Translations under genes and position numbers: made by a program
Shown: positions 32,776 to 44,179 of the stretch, in pieces
Layout of the letters: every line of letters starts with the position of its first letter
How positions within the stretch are numbered: position 1 is the first letter of the stretch
Assembly (NCBI GenBank): GCA_005784505.1
Contig: VCAZ01000039.1
Coordinates: 665,501 to 729,500, forward strand
Direction: 5' to 3'
Length of the DNA: 64,000 nt
Source: Bagarius yarrelli
Lineage: Eukaryota; Chordata; Actinopteri; Siluriformes; Sisoridae
The notes under the pieces: generated by a model
Database searches by the model: none
Seen by the model: the letters and a program-made list of their open reading frames with translations, nothing else
Told to the model about the DNA's origin: nothing

Positions 32776-32884
32776 TATCAAAAAGTTTCCAGACACGCCA
32801 ACAGATGACAGCACAAGGCTGCACCCACAGTAAGCACAGCTTTGCGTGCTGGCATCTTTGGGTGTGTCTGGAAATTTTAAAAAC
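32776..32884. mobile_element. palindromic MITE
   Basis: The arms ATCAAAAAGTTTCCAGACAC and its inverted partner (GTGTGTCTGGAAATTTTAAA) flank a loop with GCACAAGGCTGC. Same family as 28,579-28,702. Confidence 0.75.
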
Positions 32885-33362
32885 ATGCTTGTATATAAAT
32901 AAAAGAAAATTCAAACAAAATATATAATTAATATAGCCATTACGGATCATTTTCTTTTCATACCAATAAACACTTGCTAGCTGTTGGCTTACATGAAGGC
33001 TAATATAGGGGCTACTGCCATCGGGTGCAAAGATTTAAACTTAGTAAATCACTGATTGTTATTGGATAGAGGGTCGCTAGTGAAAGATGTTTTTGTTACG
33101 AAATCGAGCTATCATCATATCTAATACGGTGGAAAGAAAAAGTATGTGAATCTGGCAAAACAATAAGTGCTTAAAATATAAATTTAAATGAACCCATTAA
33201 CTAATTAATTTCCTTAAAGTTAACTAGTACCATAGTGTTTAGGTGTACGTGATTATGGACTGATAAAAGATACGCAAACCTTTAAAACTGCTGTTCATAA
33301 GAAGCATTAACTGACTTGTAACTTATAATAACAATCTAGCGACTTAAAGTAATTTCAAGTAC

Positions 33363-34300
33363 ATTTTAACAACAGACATTGTCTCAAAGCAGCTTTACAC
33401 AGAATGCAGAAACAGTGAAAAGTGTAAGTTTGTCCCTAATGAACAAGCCGGAGGCGAGTGTGGTAAGAAAAAACTCCCTGAGAAGATGAAGGAAGAAACC
33501 TTGAGAGAAACCAGGCTCAAGAGGGAACCCATCCTCATTTGGGTGACACCGCATGTTATTATTAATAACAGTATATTTTAATAATCAAATGTAATGTAAA
33601 CTGTAGCCTTGGGTCAGTGGAGCACAGTAAGTCCCAGTCCATCCTCGAAGGTCCTCGAAATCAAGGAAAAGGGACAGGAATCTCTTCAGTGGTACCTTAG
33701 TATCCTCGCAGTGTTGGCGTCTTCTCCCTTGAGGTCTACCAGTGCTGGCACAATCTCTGGAAACCTCAGGATGGGTATAAAAATGGAAACCGGTGAAGGG
33801 AAATTAGCGTAGCTGCTGTTCATAATATTAGCAGGCACTAGCAGATAATGCGCCTTTAATCGGATATACTGAAGCATAATATTATGGGATATGTTATGTG
33901 TATGCCTGGCTAAAAAGATATGTCTTTAATTTATGTCTAAACTGGGAAACTGTGTCTGAACCCCGAACATTGTCAGGTAGGTCATATTTAAAGTTTAGAA
34001 GCTAAATATGAAAACGCTCTACCTCCTTTTGTGGACTTTTATATTCTGGGGGCTACCAGAAGTCCAGAAGGTTGAGATCTCAAGGAGCGTAATGAATTGT
34101 AGCGTGTTAAAAAACTAGTTACGTACGTGGGAGCCAAACCATTTAATGCCCTATAAGTAAGTAGCAATATTTTGTAATCAATCTTGGGGCCCCCTGGTGG
34201 TTTAGAAACCCTAAGCAGCACAGCAAGACATGATCCTGATAATACTTTGGAATCTGTAAATAAAATTTGGTTTCAGAGAAAAGACTTTCATTAGGCACCT
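33363..34300 (-). mobile_element. LINE remnant: end of reverse transcriptase ORF plus 3' UTR
   Basis: On the minus strand, IDYKILLLTYRALNGLAPTY followed by RSLRSQPSGLLVAPRI, then after frame changes GGRAFSYLASKL and SDTVSQFRHKLKTYLF. This is the C-terminal signature of vertebrate CR1/L2/Rex-like non-LTR elements. It is followed by a 3' UTR with the GAGCAAGCC/AACCAGGCTCAAGAGGGAAC block and a 3' end AAAGCTGCTTTGAGACAATG. Truncated and frame-disrupted, so inactive. The same 3' UTR is found at 19.8, 21.1 and 45.5 kb. Confidence 0.75.
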
Positions 34301-34589
34301 TTCTGGTAAATTCTAGGGTACATGCTAAGGGTATAAATGTGTAAATAAGATTGACCGAAGCCGAGTTGTTTTGTTTTTCAAAGAAATTCTGGCTGTTAAT
34401 TCGGGTAAGCTGTTTGGCAAAAATATCAAAATACATGCAAATATGTAGTATTTTATAATTTAGATGATTTATTATTTGTGCCTTTAACGTGTTTCTCTTT
34501 AAAGCTTATTGTTATTTTATTTATAAAGGTTTTTATGTAAAAGATACACATACAATTGTAGGGTTTGCATACATTTATAAATGTTATGA

Positions 34590-34632
34590 AGCTTAGGTCA
34601 GAGCACAGGGTCAGACATGATACAGCGCCGCC
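34590..34632 (-). repeat. SINE family C fragment
   Basis: GAGCACAGGGTCAGACATGA and TACAGCGCC match the core of family C. Confidence 0.55.
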
Positions 34633-34941
34633 GTAAAACACATTTCTAAAAAAAGTTAGAATTGATTTTCATTTCAATGAGTGAAATAATTATTTGACCC
34701 TTTTGCAAAACAAGACTTAGTAGTTAGTGGCATAACACCTGTTGGCAATCGCAGAAGTTAGACATCATTTGTAGTTGGCCACCAGGTTTGCACACATCTC
34801 AGGATTGATTTTGTCAGACTCTTTGCGGTTCCTCTCCAAGTCATTTAGGTTTCAAGTCTTTTATACAGTTAACAGGCGGGGATTAGGAGCACTATCGTTT
34901 CCCTTGTTATTTGTATAAAAGAGATCTGTGGGGGTGGGGAA

Positions 34942-35128
34942 ATGGTGGTGCAGTGGTTAAGGTGTTGGACTGCCAACTGGAATATCGGGGTTTGATTCCC
35001 AGCACCACCAATTTAGCACTGTTAGGCCTCTAAGCAAGGCTCTTAACCTCCAATTGCTCAGTTGTACAAAAGAGACGATGTAAGTCACTCTGGATAAGAA
35101 CGTCTGCAAAATGCTGTAAATATAATGT
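34942..35128 (+). repeat. SINE family A, near complete
   Basis: Head GGTGGTGCAGTGGTTAAGGT, B-box-like GGTTTGATTCC, middle GCAAGGCTCTTAACCTCCAA and tail ACGTCTGCAAAATGCTGTAA. Confidence 0.88.
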
Positions 35129-37282
35129 TATGTAAATCTTGCTGATTAATCGGAGATTAAATACGTATTTCATTTAATAAAATGCAAATCAATTCATAAC
35201 CTTTATTAAAATGTGTTTTTCTGTATCTTTTTGTTGTTATTCTGTCTCTCACTCTTAAAATGCACCCACCATTAAAATTATAGACGGACATAACATTTCT
35301 GTTAGCAGGCAAAGATTTTTTTTTCTCTGCCTTTTTTTTTCCAGTGTGTAAACAAAATTACTGGTGTGCATCTTGAGACAAAACAATGGCAACGTTTTAT
35401 TTTAAGATATGTCAGTGCAAGATGTTTTCAGTTACGAAAGCTCAAACATGCAGTTTAGTCAGGGACTTCGCTTAAGCCGGTAAAACTGGGGATTTATGTG
35501 AGGGTAAAGTAATGGGTGAAACCTGAGGGGGAACAGGCAAATGTAAAAAACATAACATGCTAAATTTAAATGACCTGTGGTTTTATTATAGTAAAACCGT
35601 TTTTTTTGTGTGTATTTGTATAACTACGCAAAACCCATAGTTAAACTGTTTTTATCGCAGTAAAACCATGGTTCGATGTCTTAAGGGTCTTGTGTCAGAA
35701 TGACATGCTTTTGTAATAATGTCTGGATATGGGACTTGAAGCAGTGCTTCAGAATCTGAAATTTATTCTTGTGCTAATTATTTTTGGACAGGGATCTTAT
35801 CGGTATCATCTGTTGTCTTAAATCTTTTGTAATGCAGTTGCTTAGAGTTGACATTAATTTGTCCTGGTTGTGCCTATTTTTCTTTTAATTTTCTGCTCTG
35901 TAATTTCTTCTTTCAATTTCAACACTTTTCGCAAGCGAAACAAGGTATCGGTATTACCACTAGCCAGGAGTGCTGCTTCCAGCATGCAATGTAGCGTGAC
36001 AGAGATTCACACATTCTCTAGAGCGTCACTTATTTCTGCTCTGGGAAACGAATATAAAATGTAAGAAAACAGCTTGACATATTACTGAGAAAGAAAACAC
36101 TCTCTGTTTTTGGTGCTGCACAGAACATCACACACCTACATAACGTGCATGCATGCAAATGTGTGCAAGGGCCTCAATAATTTCTTCAATGCAAACAAGG
36201 CCTTAAATACTTTTTGATTCAATGTACAATAAGCAGCTTTGTTAAGGTGTCATTATTACTTGAAACCGCTACATGCTATTCTTGTAGATGGTGTTAATTA
36301 CAGTATACATGCCTAGATTACGAGAGAAACAATAAACTATCAGGATGAGCTTGTTTAAGATGAATAATGTCCTAAAGCTGGCACTACCGTCTGACCTAAT
36401 GTTAATTGCTCAAGAGCAATCTAATCAAACTGCATCAATAATTGAACAGTGTTGTGCTGTAACTAATGTCAGTTAACTGATATTTGTCGTAGGTATGCTG
36501 AATTAGTTTGCCTGAACCCTGTCTGACTGGTCCCACGATCCCTTAGGATAAAAGGAAAATATTCCTGCAGACTTTTCTCCGCTTTGGCACCACCTGTGAG
36601 AACAAACTTTCTATCAAAGTCAGTTCATAGTGACGGGTGAAAATCTATCTTTTCCACAAATGGCCAAACTATCACTTTTTTGTCACTCTTTTTTTTTTTT
36701 TTTAGCAAAGTTGAAGGTTACGGTACACCTCTTTTGCGATCTTGGAGAAACAAAAATGATCTATTGATTCCTAGAGACACCAGTGGATTTGGTATGTACT
36801 GTATGTCACTCTAAATAAGGGTATTTGCTACATGCCATGTATATAAATGTGTTGATTGATTTTTAATTGCTATAAATATTCGTTGTCTGCATTTCACAAA
36901 GTGTGAACACACCAAATTGTTTTATAGGCTTTTTTTTTGCCATTTGCTGTTGTTTTTAAGAAAAAAAATCACTATTTGATGTCATATGCTAAATGTGTAG
37001 ACATCATTTCTTACCATTTTATGTTTAAAAATAATCAATTGAATATTAAGTATAAAATATGATATAAGCAAATTTAGTAAAGCTTGACATTTTATAGACG
37101 ACTGTAACGGTATTTCTGGAGATATTCATAAAGGTCATATACTTAAGTCAAGTACTGTACATCAATTAGAGTAGCATGGTGGTAAAATCCTTCAGATTCC
37201 ATGCGGTTTGTCTTCCCTGGGCAATTTTTCCAACGGTTTATGTTACAATTTTGTTCCGTTCAGTGATCTAGACTCAAAGTAA
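35129..37282. other. intergenic, nothing recognised
   Basis: AT-rich sequence upstream of ubiad1. A piece near 36,800-36,850 resembles a decayed SINE tail; nothing else was recognised. Confidence 0.55.
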
Positions 37283-37330
37283 CACTTTCTGTAAGTTGCC
37301 CTGGATAAGAACGTCTGCCAAAGGTAAATG
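37283..37330 (+). repeat. SINE family A tail fragment
   Basis: GTAAGTTGCCCTGGATAAGA and ACGTCTGCCAAAGGTAAATG, tail only. Confidence 0.6.
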
Positions 37331-37504
37331 AAATATAAACAAAATAATAATATGATAGTAAAGTGCTTCAAAATGTATGTACATAAATGTATTTTCTTCA
37401 ATTATTCCAAGCAGTTGAGGGTAAAAGGTCATGCACAAGAGCCCAGAACTTTCAGCTTGGCAGTTCAGCATTTAACCCTAAAATGTTTAAATTAGCATCC
37501 TAAT

Positions 37505-37668
37505 ATTTACAGCATTTGGAAAAAAGACACCCTTATCCAGAGCCACATTTTATCTCATTTATACAACTGAGCAATTGGGGATTAGTAGTAGTGGCTTGGT
37601 GGAACTGGGAATCAAACCCACAATCTTCAGGTTGGTAGTCCAACACCTTAACCATAAGCCACCACTTC
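37505..37668 (-). repeat. SINE family A
   Basis: Reversed copy from TTTACAGCATTTGGAAAAAA to the head CCTTAACCATAAGCCACCAC. Confidence 0.8.
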
Positions 37669-37719
37669 CTAATATTTTGAGTACACCCATTTTTTTTCTC
37701 AGTGTCCTACGCATAAAGC

Positions 37720-37860
37720 AGTGGTTCTCAGCAAGGGGTATTTAAAGCATCGCCAGGGAGATAGGAAGCCATTTTGGGCCCTATAAAAGAATACGATATT
37801 GGGCATCCTACTACCACTATTCTCTTTGGGGGCCCTAGAAGTGCATGGGCTCTTTTTTTT
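37720..37860. mobile_element. hAT-like remnant
   Basis: Begins AGCAGTGGTTCTCAGCAAGG, the CAGTGGTTCTCA-type terminus common to hAT transposons. The opposite end is not visible. Confidence 0.35.
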
Positions 37861-38149
37861 CCCACCTCTAGTGTGTGGTGTATTTTTCGACTGTTTTGTT
37901 AAACTTAATTGTTAAGTTAGATTGAATCCAAAACCTAATAACAAAACCTGTCAGTCTATTAATAATGTCAAGTTAGAAAGTTCCGGAATAAAATGCTATA
38001 TTGCTCCAGTATATACCTAAATGAAAATAGTTTTATTTAAATAATTGTTTGAAATTGCGATTTGAATTATAAATAATAAATAGTGAAGCAAATTATTATT
38101 TTAACGATATATTTATTTGCTTGCAAAAATGTTTGTAACCCTGTGCGGA

Positions 38150-38402
38150 TCTTATGAAACCGCTCGTTGTTTCCGCCCGGCAGGAACACGCTGTTGTACA
38201 AAATTCTTATGTTTGCAGTTGGCAGCTGGGTGTTAGCCGACGCGCTAAGCTAAATGCCCGTAGTTGACACGTAGCGTGTGTAAAGGTGGCAGCAGGTTAG
38301 GATTTAAGCTGTTTGCTTTTGCCGGAAGAAAATCCCAGAAGGATGTGTCGACAGTGCGTGAAATAGCGTTTTATTATCTTTTCAAAGTGGGTTAGAGAAC
38401 AG
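38150..38402 (+). promoter_or_regulatory. ubiad1: probable ubiad1 promoter and non-coding first exon
   Basis: A CpG-enriched block in an otherwise AT-rich area, ending at AACAG|GTAATG. It lies 460 bases before the start codon, which itself follows a TG-rich tract and an AAG acceptor at 38,844-38,846. This suggests an untranslated first exon spliced to the start-codon exon. Confidence 0.5.
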
Positions 38403-38862
38403 GTAATGCTAACTAGTTTTGATATTGCCCTGAACTTCAAATGCGCGTCTCTCAGTGCTCCATAATCTCAGGCTGGTTAGCCATTATTAGCATTTCGCTA
38501 TGTTAATGAGTGAATAATTACTTAGAATAAACTTAGAATGGTTTAAAACCGAGATTTATTGTTTGAGTTGGTTTAAGTTTCAGGACAAATGTGGGTGGTT
38601 TTGTTTGCTTAACTCCCCTTCAGTACCTTGCTAGCTAATCCGCCCATTGACCTCAGCTATACTCGGTGTTTGTGTTCTGGTCATGTGATCACTGTTCTGG
38701 ATAAGACAATCATCAAGGTCCCCTGATGGTCCCCCTGTTTATTAGTCATACTGTCTTTATATATTTTCCATAATTAGTAAAAAGCTAATTATCAAGGTGT
38801 TTATAATGCACGTATGTCTCTTTCTTTGTGTGTGTGTGTGCATAAGGTACACTTAGTCCGTG

Positions 38863-39415
38863 ATGGCAGCAGGTCAGAAGAAAACCACAGCTGAGACGTA
38901 CTTGCTGTCTGGTTCCAACGGCCTAAACGGCTCCAAAGCACAACATGCGACACTTACAGAACAAAACTGCAATGGCAAGAATTCCCGGTTGGCCAAGATG
39001 ACCTCGAACGTGCAGCAGAAGTGCGCTGCATACGTCCTGGCCCTTCGACCGTGGAGCTTTAGCGCATCGCTGACACCTGTAGCTTTAGGAAGCGCCCTGG
39101 CCTACAAACTGGAGGGTTCGGTGGACCTCGTCATCCTGCTGGTGTGCGCCGTCGCTGTCCTGGTGGTGCACGGTGCTGGGAATTTAGTAAACACGTACTA
39201 CGATTTTTCCAAGGGGATCGATCACAAGAAGAGCGACGACAGGACTCTGGTGGACCGGATCCTGGAACCGCAGGACGTAGTGATGTTCGGTGCCCTGCTG
39301 TACTCGGTGGGATGTCTGTGCGCCACGTTGTTGTACTTCCTCTCAACGCTGAGGCTCGAACATCTGGCGCTTATCTATTTTGGAGGGCTGTCCAGTTCTT
39401 TTTTATACACTGGAG
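38863..39415 (+). CDS. ubiad1: ubiad1 coding exon 1
   Basis: From MAAGQKKTTAETYLLSG through the first Asp-rich motif to LIYFGGLSSSFLYTGG, split at the last Gly codon. Donor GTAAAA at 39,416. Confidence 0.96.
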
Positions 39416-41710
39416 GTAAAACTGGCAGCAAATTCACCTTTTTTTGCCATGTACGGGGGAGGGGGGTTTACACTTGGTCGGCTTTAGCTTAGTTCCACAA
39501 AAGGTAACAGCTCCAAACCTATTTGAACACACCTGAAAAGTGGTGGTAAAGAAGATTATGGCTTTATTTCCCAGCACCAGCAAACTGCCCCTGCTGTACC
39601 CCTGAGCAAGGCCTTTAACCCTCAGTTGCTCAGTTGGATAAATAATATGTATGTTGCTTTGTAAAAGGGCGTCTGCCAAATGCCAGAAACGTAAATATAA
39701 TAAAAAAAATTAATAAATGTTCGTCTCTATGGATGAGGGGGTTCGCCGAAAGATCAACATGTAAATGAAATGTAAATAATCCAGCTCAACAAGGTTTCAG
39801 ATTTCTCTAAAAACTGCTCGTTGTGTTTATTGAATCGGGGTAAGAACTGTTTCATTGCGGAACCGAAGCTGTCGCCATTGATTTTACACAAAAAGGGCGT
39901 TTTTCTTCATGTGCCGGTGCTAAATACTGTCTGTAGAATAAATAAGTGTAAAAAAAATACACATGTATATCCCTCCTGATGTAGGAATCAAATTCACTCA
40001 TTTACCGCTTACATTTCTGGCATTTATATATACATAAAATATACTTCTTTTTTTTTTTTGTGCAACTGAGCAGTTGAGGGTTAAAGGCCTTGCTCAGCAG
40101 CCCAGCAGTGAACGCTTGGTGGTGCAGGGAATCAAACCCACAAAGCGGACCAACACCTCAATCCCTGTGCTACCACCATAGTAACTATATATAACTATAT
40201 TGTGAAATTTATCATTACTGTAAAATAAAATTACTTATACCATGAAACTGGTCTCACTGCGACCCCGGCAGTAATTTTAGTAAGGAGTAATTTTATTTAT
40301 ATTTCATGATATAGTTATTTAAATAGGTACTTATTTTAGAACAACAACAGAACGGGCTTTATAAAAATAGATAAACACTTCAAAATGTAAAAGACGTCAC
40401 CTTATTTCAATTTGTTCCTTTTATTTGGGCATTGGTGAATGTAGTAAATGAGAAATGAAGGTGAATGAACCTTACTATAACAACAAATTCCACTGTTGGT
40501 CACATTTTAAACCTTCTTATTATTATTATTTACTTTACTCAATTAAAATGTTTTCACAGGTATAAAATAAATACCCTTTAAACAGGGGAAAATCCCTAAT
40601 GTGCAAATGTTTCTTAATTCCCGCAGAAATTGACCACAGGAGACTGTGTAAAGCTTTTTCCCCAGTATTAAAAGTACACGGCATGATGGCGGAACATTTC
40701 TCACTTAATCCTGCAATTTTATTGCAACAAAACACCTGCAAACATTGCAACATGCATCACTTTTGTGTTGGAAATTCAGTGATTCAAATCCGCAGCACTC
40801 AAGAAAAAAAACGTAGACTGACTGAGTGAAATGTCTCACAAAAAAACAATTTCTTGGGTGTTTTTTCACTAAAAAAGGGAACAAATACTGAATAATTGAG
40901 CTGTAAATTCCAAGATTATCGATTCAATATCTGTATTTACGATATCTGAATTACAAACTGACATTATTCAATCTGATAAAATGCCAATTTATTGTGCCAA
41001 ACCTAGTTTTATAAAGCATCCTCTCTGTTTGCTTTTTCCATGTAATCAAGGAACATATTTATTTATTTATTTATTGGTTCCTGCATATTCTTACAGTCAC
41101 AGCTTAAACTCCATATATGTTGATTTTTATATTTTATGTGCTCGATAGCCCTTTTATAATTTTTTTAAAATACTAAACGAATTAAAGTCACTTGTATATT
41201 TTTTAACTCTTTTGCTGTTCAGGAATTGGTCTGAAGTACGTGGCGCTGGGGGACGTGGTGATCCTGATCACATTCGGGCCGTTGGCTGTGTTGTTCGCAC
41301 ACGCTGTGCAGGTGGGTCACCTGTCCGTGCTGCCGCTGGTGTACGCCGCGCCGCTGGCCTTACACGCCGAGGCCATCCTGCACAGCAACAACACGCGCGA
41401 CATGCAGTCAGACCGCAGTGCCGGCATCGTCACGCTCGCCATCCTCGCCGGCCCGGCGCTCTCTTACGTCCTCTACAACGTGCTGCTCTTCGCTCCCTAC
41501 GTGGTGTTTTGTGTGCTGGCCACGCGCTACACTATCAGCATGGCGCTGCCGCTGCTAACACTGCCCATGGCCTTCCCTCTGGAACGCCAGTTTCGCAGTC
41601 AGCACTACAGCAAAATCCCGCAGAAAACAGCCAAGCTCAACTTGCTGGTGGGACTCTTCTACGTCTTCGGGATCATTCTCTCGCCAGCGGGAAGCCTGCC
41701 ATTGTTCTAA
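38863..41710 (+). CDS. ubiad1: ubiad1, UbiA prenyltransferase domain-containing protein 1, complete, 2 coding exons
   Basis: Membrane prenyltransferase that joins geranylgeranyl to menadione to make menaquinone-4 (vitamin K2); in vertebrates it sits in the ER and Golgi and also binds HMG-CoA reductase. Coding exons 38863-39415 and 41223-41710 join in phase (G|GA) to 346 codons plus TAA; human UBIAD1 has 338. The first ~50 residues are variable and polar, then KCAAYVLALRPWSFSASLTP starts the conserved part. First Asp-rich motif NTYYDFSKGID (residues 110-120) followed by HKKSDDRTLVDRIL; second motif NNTRDMQSDR (240-249); multiple hydrophobic helices between. The C-terminus reads RQFRSQHYSKIPQKTAKLNL and LFYVFGIILSPAGSLP. 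The start is ATG at 38,863; an in-frame GTG precedes it but is not a plausible start. The 1.8-kb intron carries two SINEs and a palindromic MITE. Confidence 0.98.
39537..39698 (+). repeat. SINE family A in ubiad1 intron
   Basis: CCCAGCACCAGCAAACTGCC, CCTGAGCAAGGCCTTTAACC and GGGCGTCTGCCAAATGCCAG on the plus strand. Confidence 0.8.
40008..40177 (-). repeat. SINE family A in ubiad1 intron
   Basis: Reversed copy with GCAACTGAGCAGTTGAGGGT and head CCCTGTGCTACCACC; the tail end is interrupted by AT-rich sequence and a T run. Confidence 0.75.
40191..40317. mobile_element. palindromic MITE in ubiad1 intron
   Basis: Left arm ATAACTATATTGTGAAAT...AAAATAAAATTACT pairs with right arm AGTAATTTTATTTATATTTC...GATATAGTTAT. 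About 127 bases, directly next to a SINE. Confidence 0.7.
41223..41710 (+). CDS. ubiad1: ubiad1 coding exon 2
   Basis: From IGLKYVALGDVVILITFGPL through the second Asp-rich motif to the stop TAA at 41,708-41,710. This exon is strikingly GC-rich at third positions compared with its surroundings. Confidence 0.97.
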
Positions 41711-42248
41711 ACGAGCACACCCTTTCCTAATCTCTAATTTTTATGTTGCAAAGAAAATTGACTTCAAATTTTTGACTTGACATTTCTTTTTCTTTTTGTT
41801 CGGACCTTCTGACTTATTTATAGCCAGTTTTTATTTCCCAGCAGTGGGAAGTCATGCAACATCATGCAGAACACACTCACCCACTCTAACTCACCCCGAA
41901 CGTAGAGCTAGCCATTATCCAGGATTCTTCACACCACCTTAGAGGAAAGTGAAAAGAATCTTTTTAGTGCCTGAGTTGCTTTTCTGCATTGCGGTATAAA
42001 AATGATCCACTGTTCTTTTTCCTTTAGTTGTTGTTAAGTTTAATTTATGCTTCAGTGCTGATGAACATTTTGCAGCGCTACAGACGCCAGCTGGAAATGT
42101 CAGTATTCTATAAAAACTCTGTGCAGCATTGCAGAGGTTTGTTTTTAGTTTAGTTACACATACCAGTTTATTTTCAGAAGGCCGGGGACTTTTAATGAGG
42201 TGCAGGTACTAAATCGACTGATGCCCAAATCTGTTCAGTAAAAATAAA
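41711..42248 (+). other. ubiad1: probable ubiad1 3' UTR
   Basis: Sequence after the stop codon up to an AATAAA at 42,243-42,248. A second AATAAA is at 42,395-42,400, so two poly(A) sites are possible. Confidence 0.6.
42243..42248 (+). promoter_or_regulatory. candidate polyadenylation signal of ubiad1
   Basis: AATAAA about 535 bases after the stop codon; an alternative is at 42,395-42,400. Confidence 0.5.
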
Positions 42249-42565
42249 CAAAACAAGATTTAATGTGTGTTATAATACTACGGCACACTGACACTGTCCG
42301 GTTGTTATACGTGTGCCAGACTGAAGCCTTCCATCGTACATTTCCGTTAATTAGCCATCTTCGCTTAAGACTCCCGCAGCATCATGCCGTTCAAAATAAA
42401 GTAAAAGACATTTTAAACTCAGTGAATCAATTGTATTTTTCTGATCTCCACCAGGAAATCCATCAGTCTGCTGCAACAATGTCTTTATCTCTGCTTGTAT
42501 AAAAGGTTGTGGTCCTTCCGCTGTCTAAGTCCTAAATTCTACTCGCATTAAGAATTCTATTTTAT

Positions 42566-43432
42566 TTAGTAATGAACACGTGACACCCTGTGCTGTGTCA
42601 TTTTAAACAGAAGGAGGTGCTGTTTCACAGTACAGTTTCTCTTCTGGGGCCTTTCACTGTTACTTTCCCCCACTCCAAACCTGCCCAACACTTCCTCATC
42701 ACCTCTGTTCCCCTCACCAACATGTCTATTAAAGTCTGCGCCTATCACTACTCTCTCTCCTCTGGGAATACTCACCATTACCTCATCTAACTCACGCCAG
42801 AACCTCTCTTTCTCTTCCGACTCACAACCTACTTGCGGGGCATAACCACTTACAACATTCACCATCAGCCCTTCAATTTCTAACTTCAGACTTATCACCC
42901 GGTCTGACACTCTTTTCACCTCCAGAACATTCTTCACAAACTCCTCTTTCAGGGTCACCCCTACCCTATTTCTCTTCCTATCTACACTATGATAAAACAA
43001 CTTGAATCCTGATCCAATACTATGAGCCTTACTTACGCTTCCACCTGGTCTCCTGTACACACAATATATCTATTCCTTCTCTCCATCATATCCACCAGCT
43101 CTCTACCTTTCCCTTTTTTTTTGTCCTAACATTCAGCGTCCCTAGTCTCAGTCCTACATTTTTGCCTTTCCTCTTCTCTTCCTGTCTGTTCACGTGTCCT
43201 CCTTCTCTCCTCCTTTGACCAACATTAACCCAATTTCCCCGCCAGCACTCTGTAGGTTAGGTGCCGGTGGCAGTCGTTGTTAACCCAGGCCTCGACTGAT
43301 CCGGTATGAAATTCTGACAGATTATTCGCATATTTAGATTTTACGTCGGATGCCCTTCCTGGCACAACCCTCTGTATTTATCCAGGCTTGGGACTGGCAC
43401 CGAAGTCACTGGCTTGTGACCCCTGTGGCTAG
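42566..43432 (-). mobile_element. RTE-type LINE fragment with endonuclease domain
   Basis: On the minus strand an open frame (43,060-42,566) reads GSGFKLFYHSVDRKRNRVGV, then VSDRVISLKLEIEGLMVNVV, SGYAPQVGCESEEKERFWRE and VVIGADFNRHVGEGNRGDEE. This is part of the apurinic-type endonuclease domain of teleost RTE-like retrotransposons, with the GADFN motif intact. Upstream (43,432-43,061) is the element's 5' part. The reverse transcriptase is absent, so the fragment is a truncated, inactive copy. It is not a host gene, although such pieces are often annotated as craniofacial development protein 2-like. Confidence 0.8.
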
Positions 43433-43435
43433 ATT

Positions 43436-43535
43436 ACACACACCGATGACATCAGATGGTTAGAATTGGTGGATTAAAATGTTGATCCAGGATTAACAAA
43501 GTATGTTAATAATCCAGGATTACATCGAAAGTGCA
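43436..43535 (+). repeat. copy of the inverted-repeat element end (see 47.1-48.0 kb)
   Basis: ACACACCGATGACATCAGATG and TAATCCAGGATTACATCG match the element ends at 47,151 and 47,893. It abuts the LINE fragment, which may have inserted into it. Confidence 0.5.
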
Positions 43536-43870
43536 CGAAATCAACAAGAGCCAAATCACGTAAATGCACTCAGTTACATGCGGTGGAAATTATAAGATAA
43601 AAAAGTTTTTATTTCATCTGCTTTATATTATAAGATCGCAGATCTATAAAATAGGGTTAAATTTGTGTTTTTCTTTTCTTTTTCTTTTTTTCTTTCTTTT
43701 TTTTATGTCGAAGTATAAATACATATATATAGTATTAAGGCGTTCAGTTGTCTCTTTGTATTGTGAACAGCAGATGGCGCACTTGCACCACGTCCACCAA
43801 TTTTTACGTGCTGCCATGGTAACATGCATTCACACTTTTTTTATTTTTTTTTACAGAAATATTGTGATTA

Positions 43871-43891
43871 CACACACACACACACACACAC
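43871..43891. repeat. (CA)n microsatellite
   Basis: About ten CA units, inside an open frame that is otherwise meaningless. Confidence 0.9.
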
Positions 43892-44179
43892 TCATAAAAC
43901 CGAAAATCTCTTCTTGTGAACGTGTGAAAATCTGCCTAATAAAAAAAAAAAAAGGAAAAAAAGATGAAAACGTAAACGTGAAGCGTGTACGCATGCGCAC
44001 CAAGCCCATCGCGAACGAAATAATGTGTCAAGGTAAACGGATGACGTATACCTGTCAGCTGGAAAGACAGGCATAAATATACAACCACAGTGCGGGTCAT
44101 ACTATACTATACTATTCTATTTTATTTTATTCGAGCTGAATTCTAATACGTTTTTTTTATAACCCTGGACACACACTGC

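Noticed and set aside
39131..39419. Frames on both strands inside ubiad1 exon 1
   Set aside because: Shadows of the ubiad1 coding frame.
41212..41730. 172-codon frame overlapping ubiad1 exon 2 in another phase
   Set aside because: Out-of-frame shadow of a GC-rich exon; the other frame matches ubiad1 throughout.
43564..44076. 170-codon plus-strand frame
   Set aside because: Contains T runs, a CA array and an A run; no domain.
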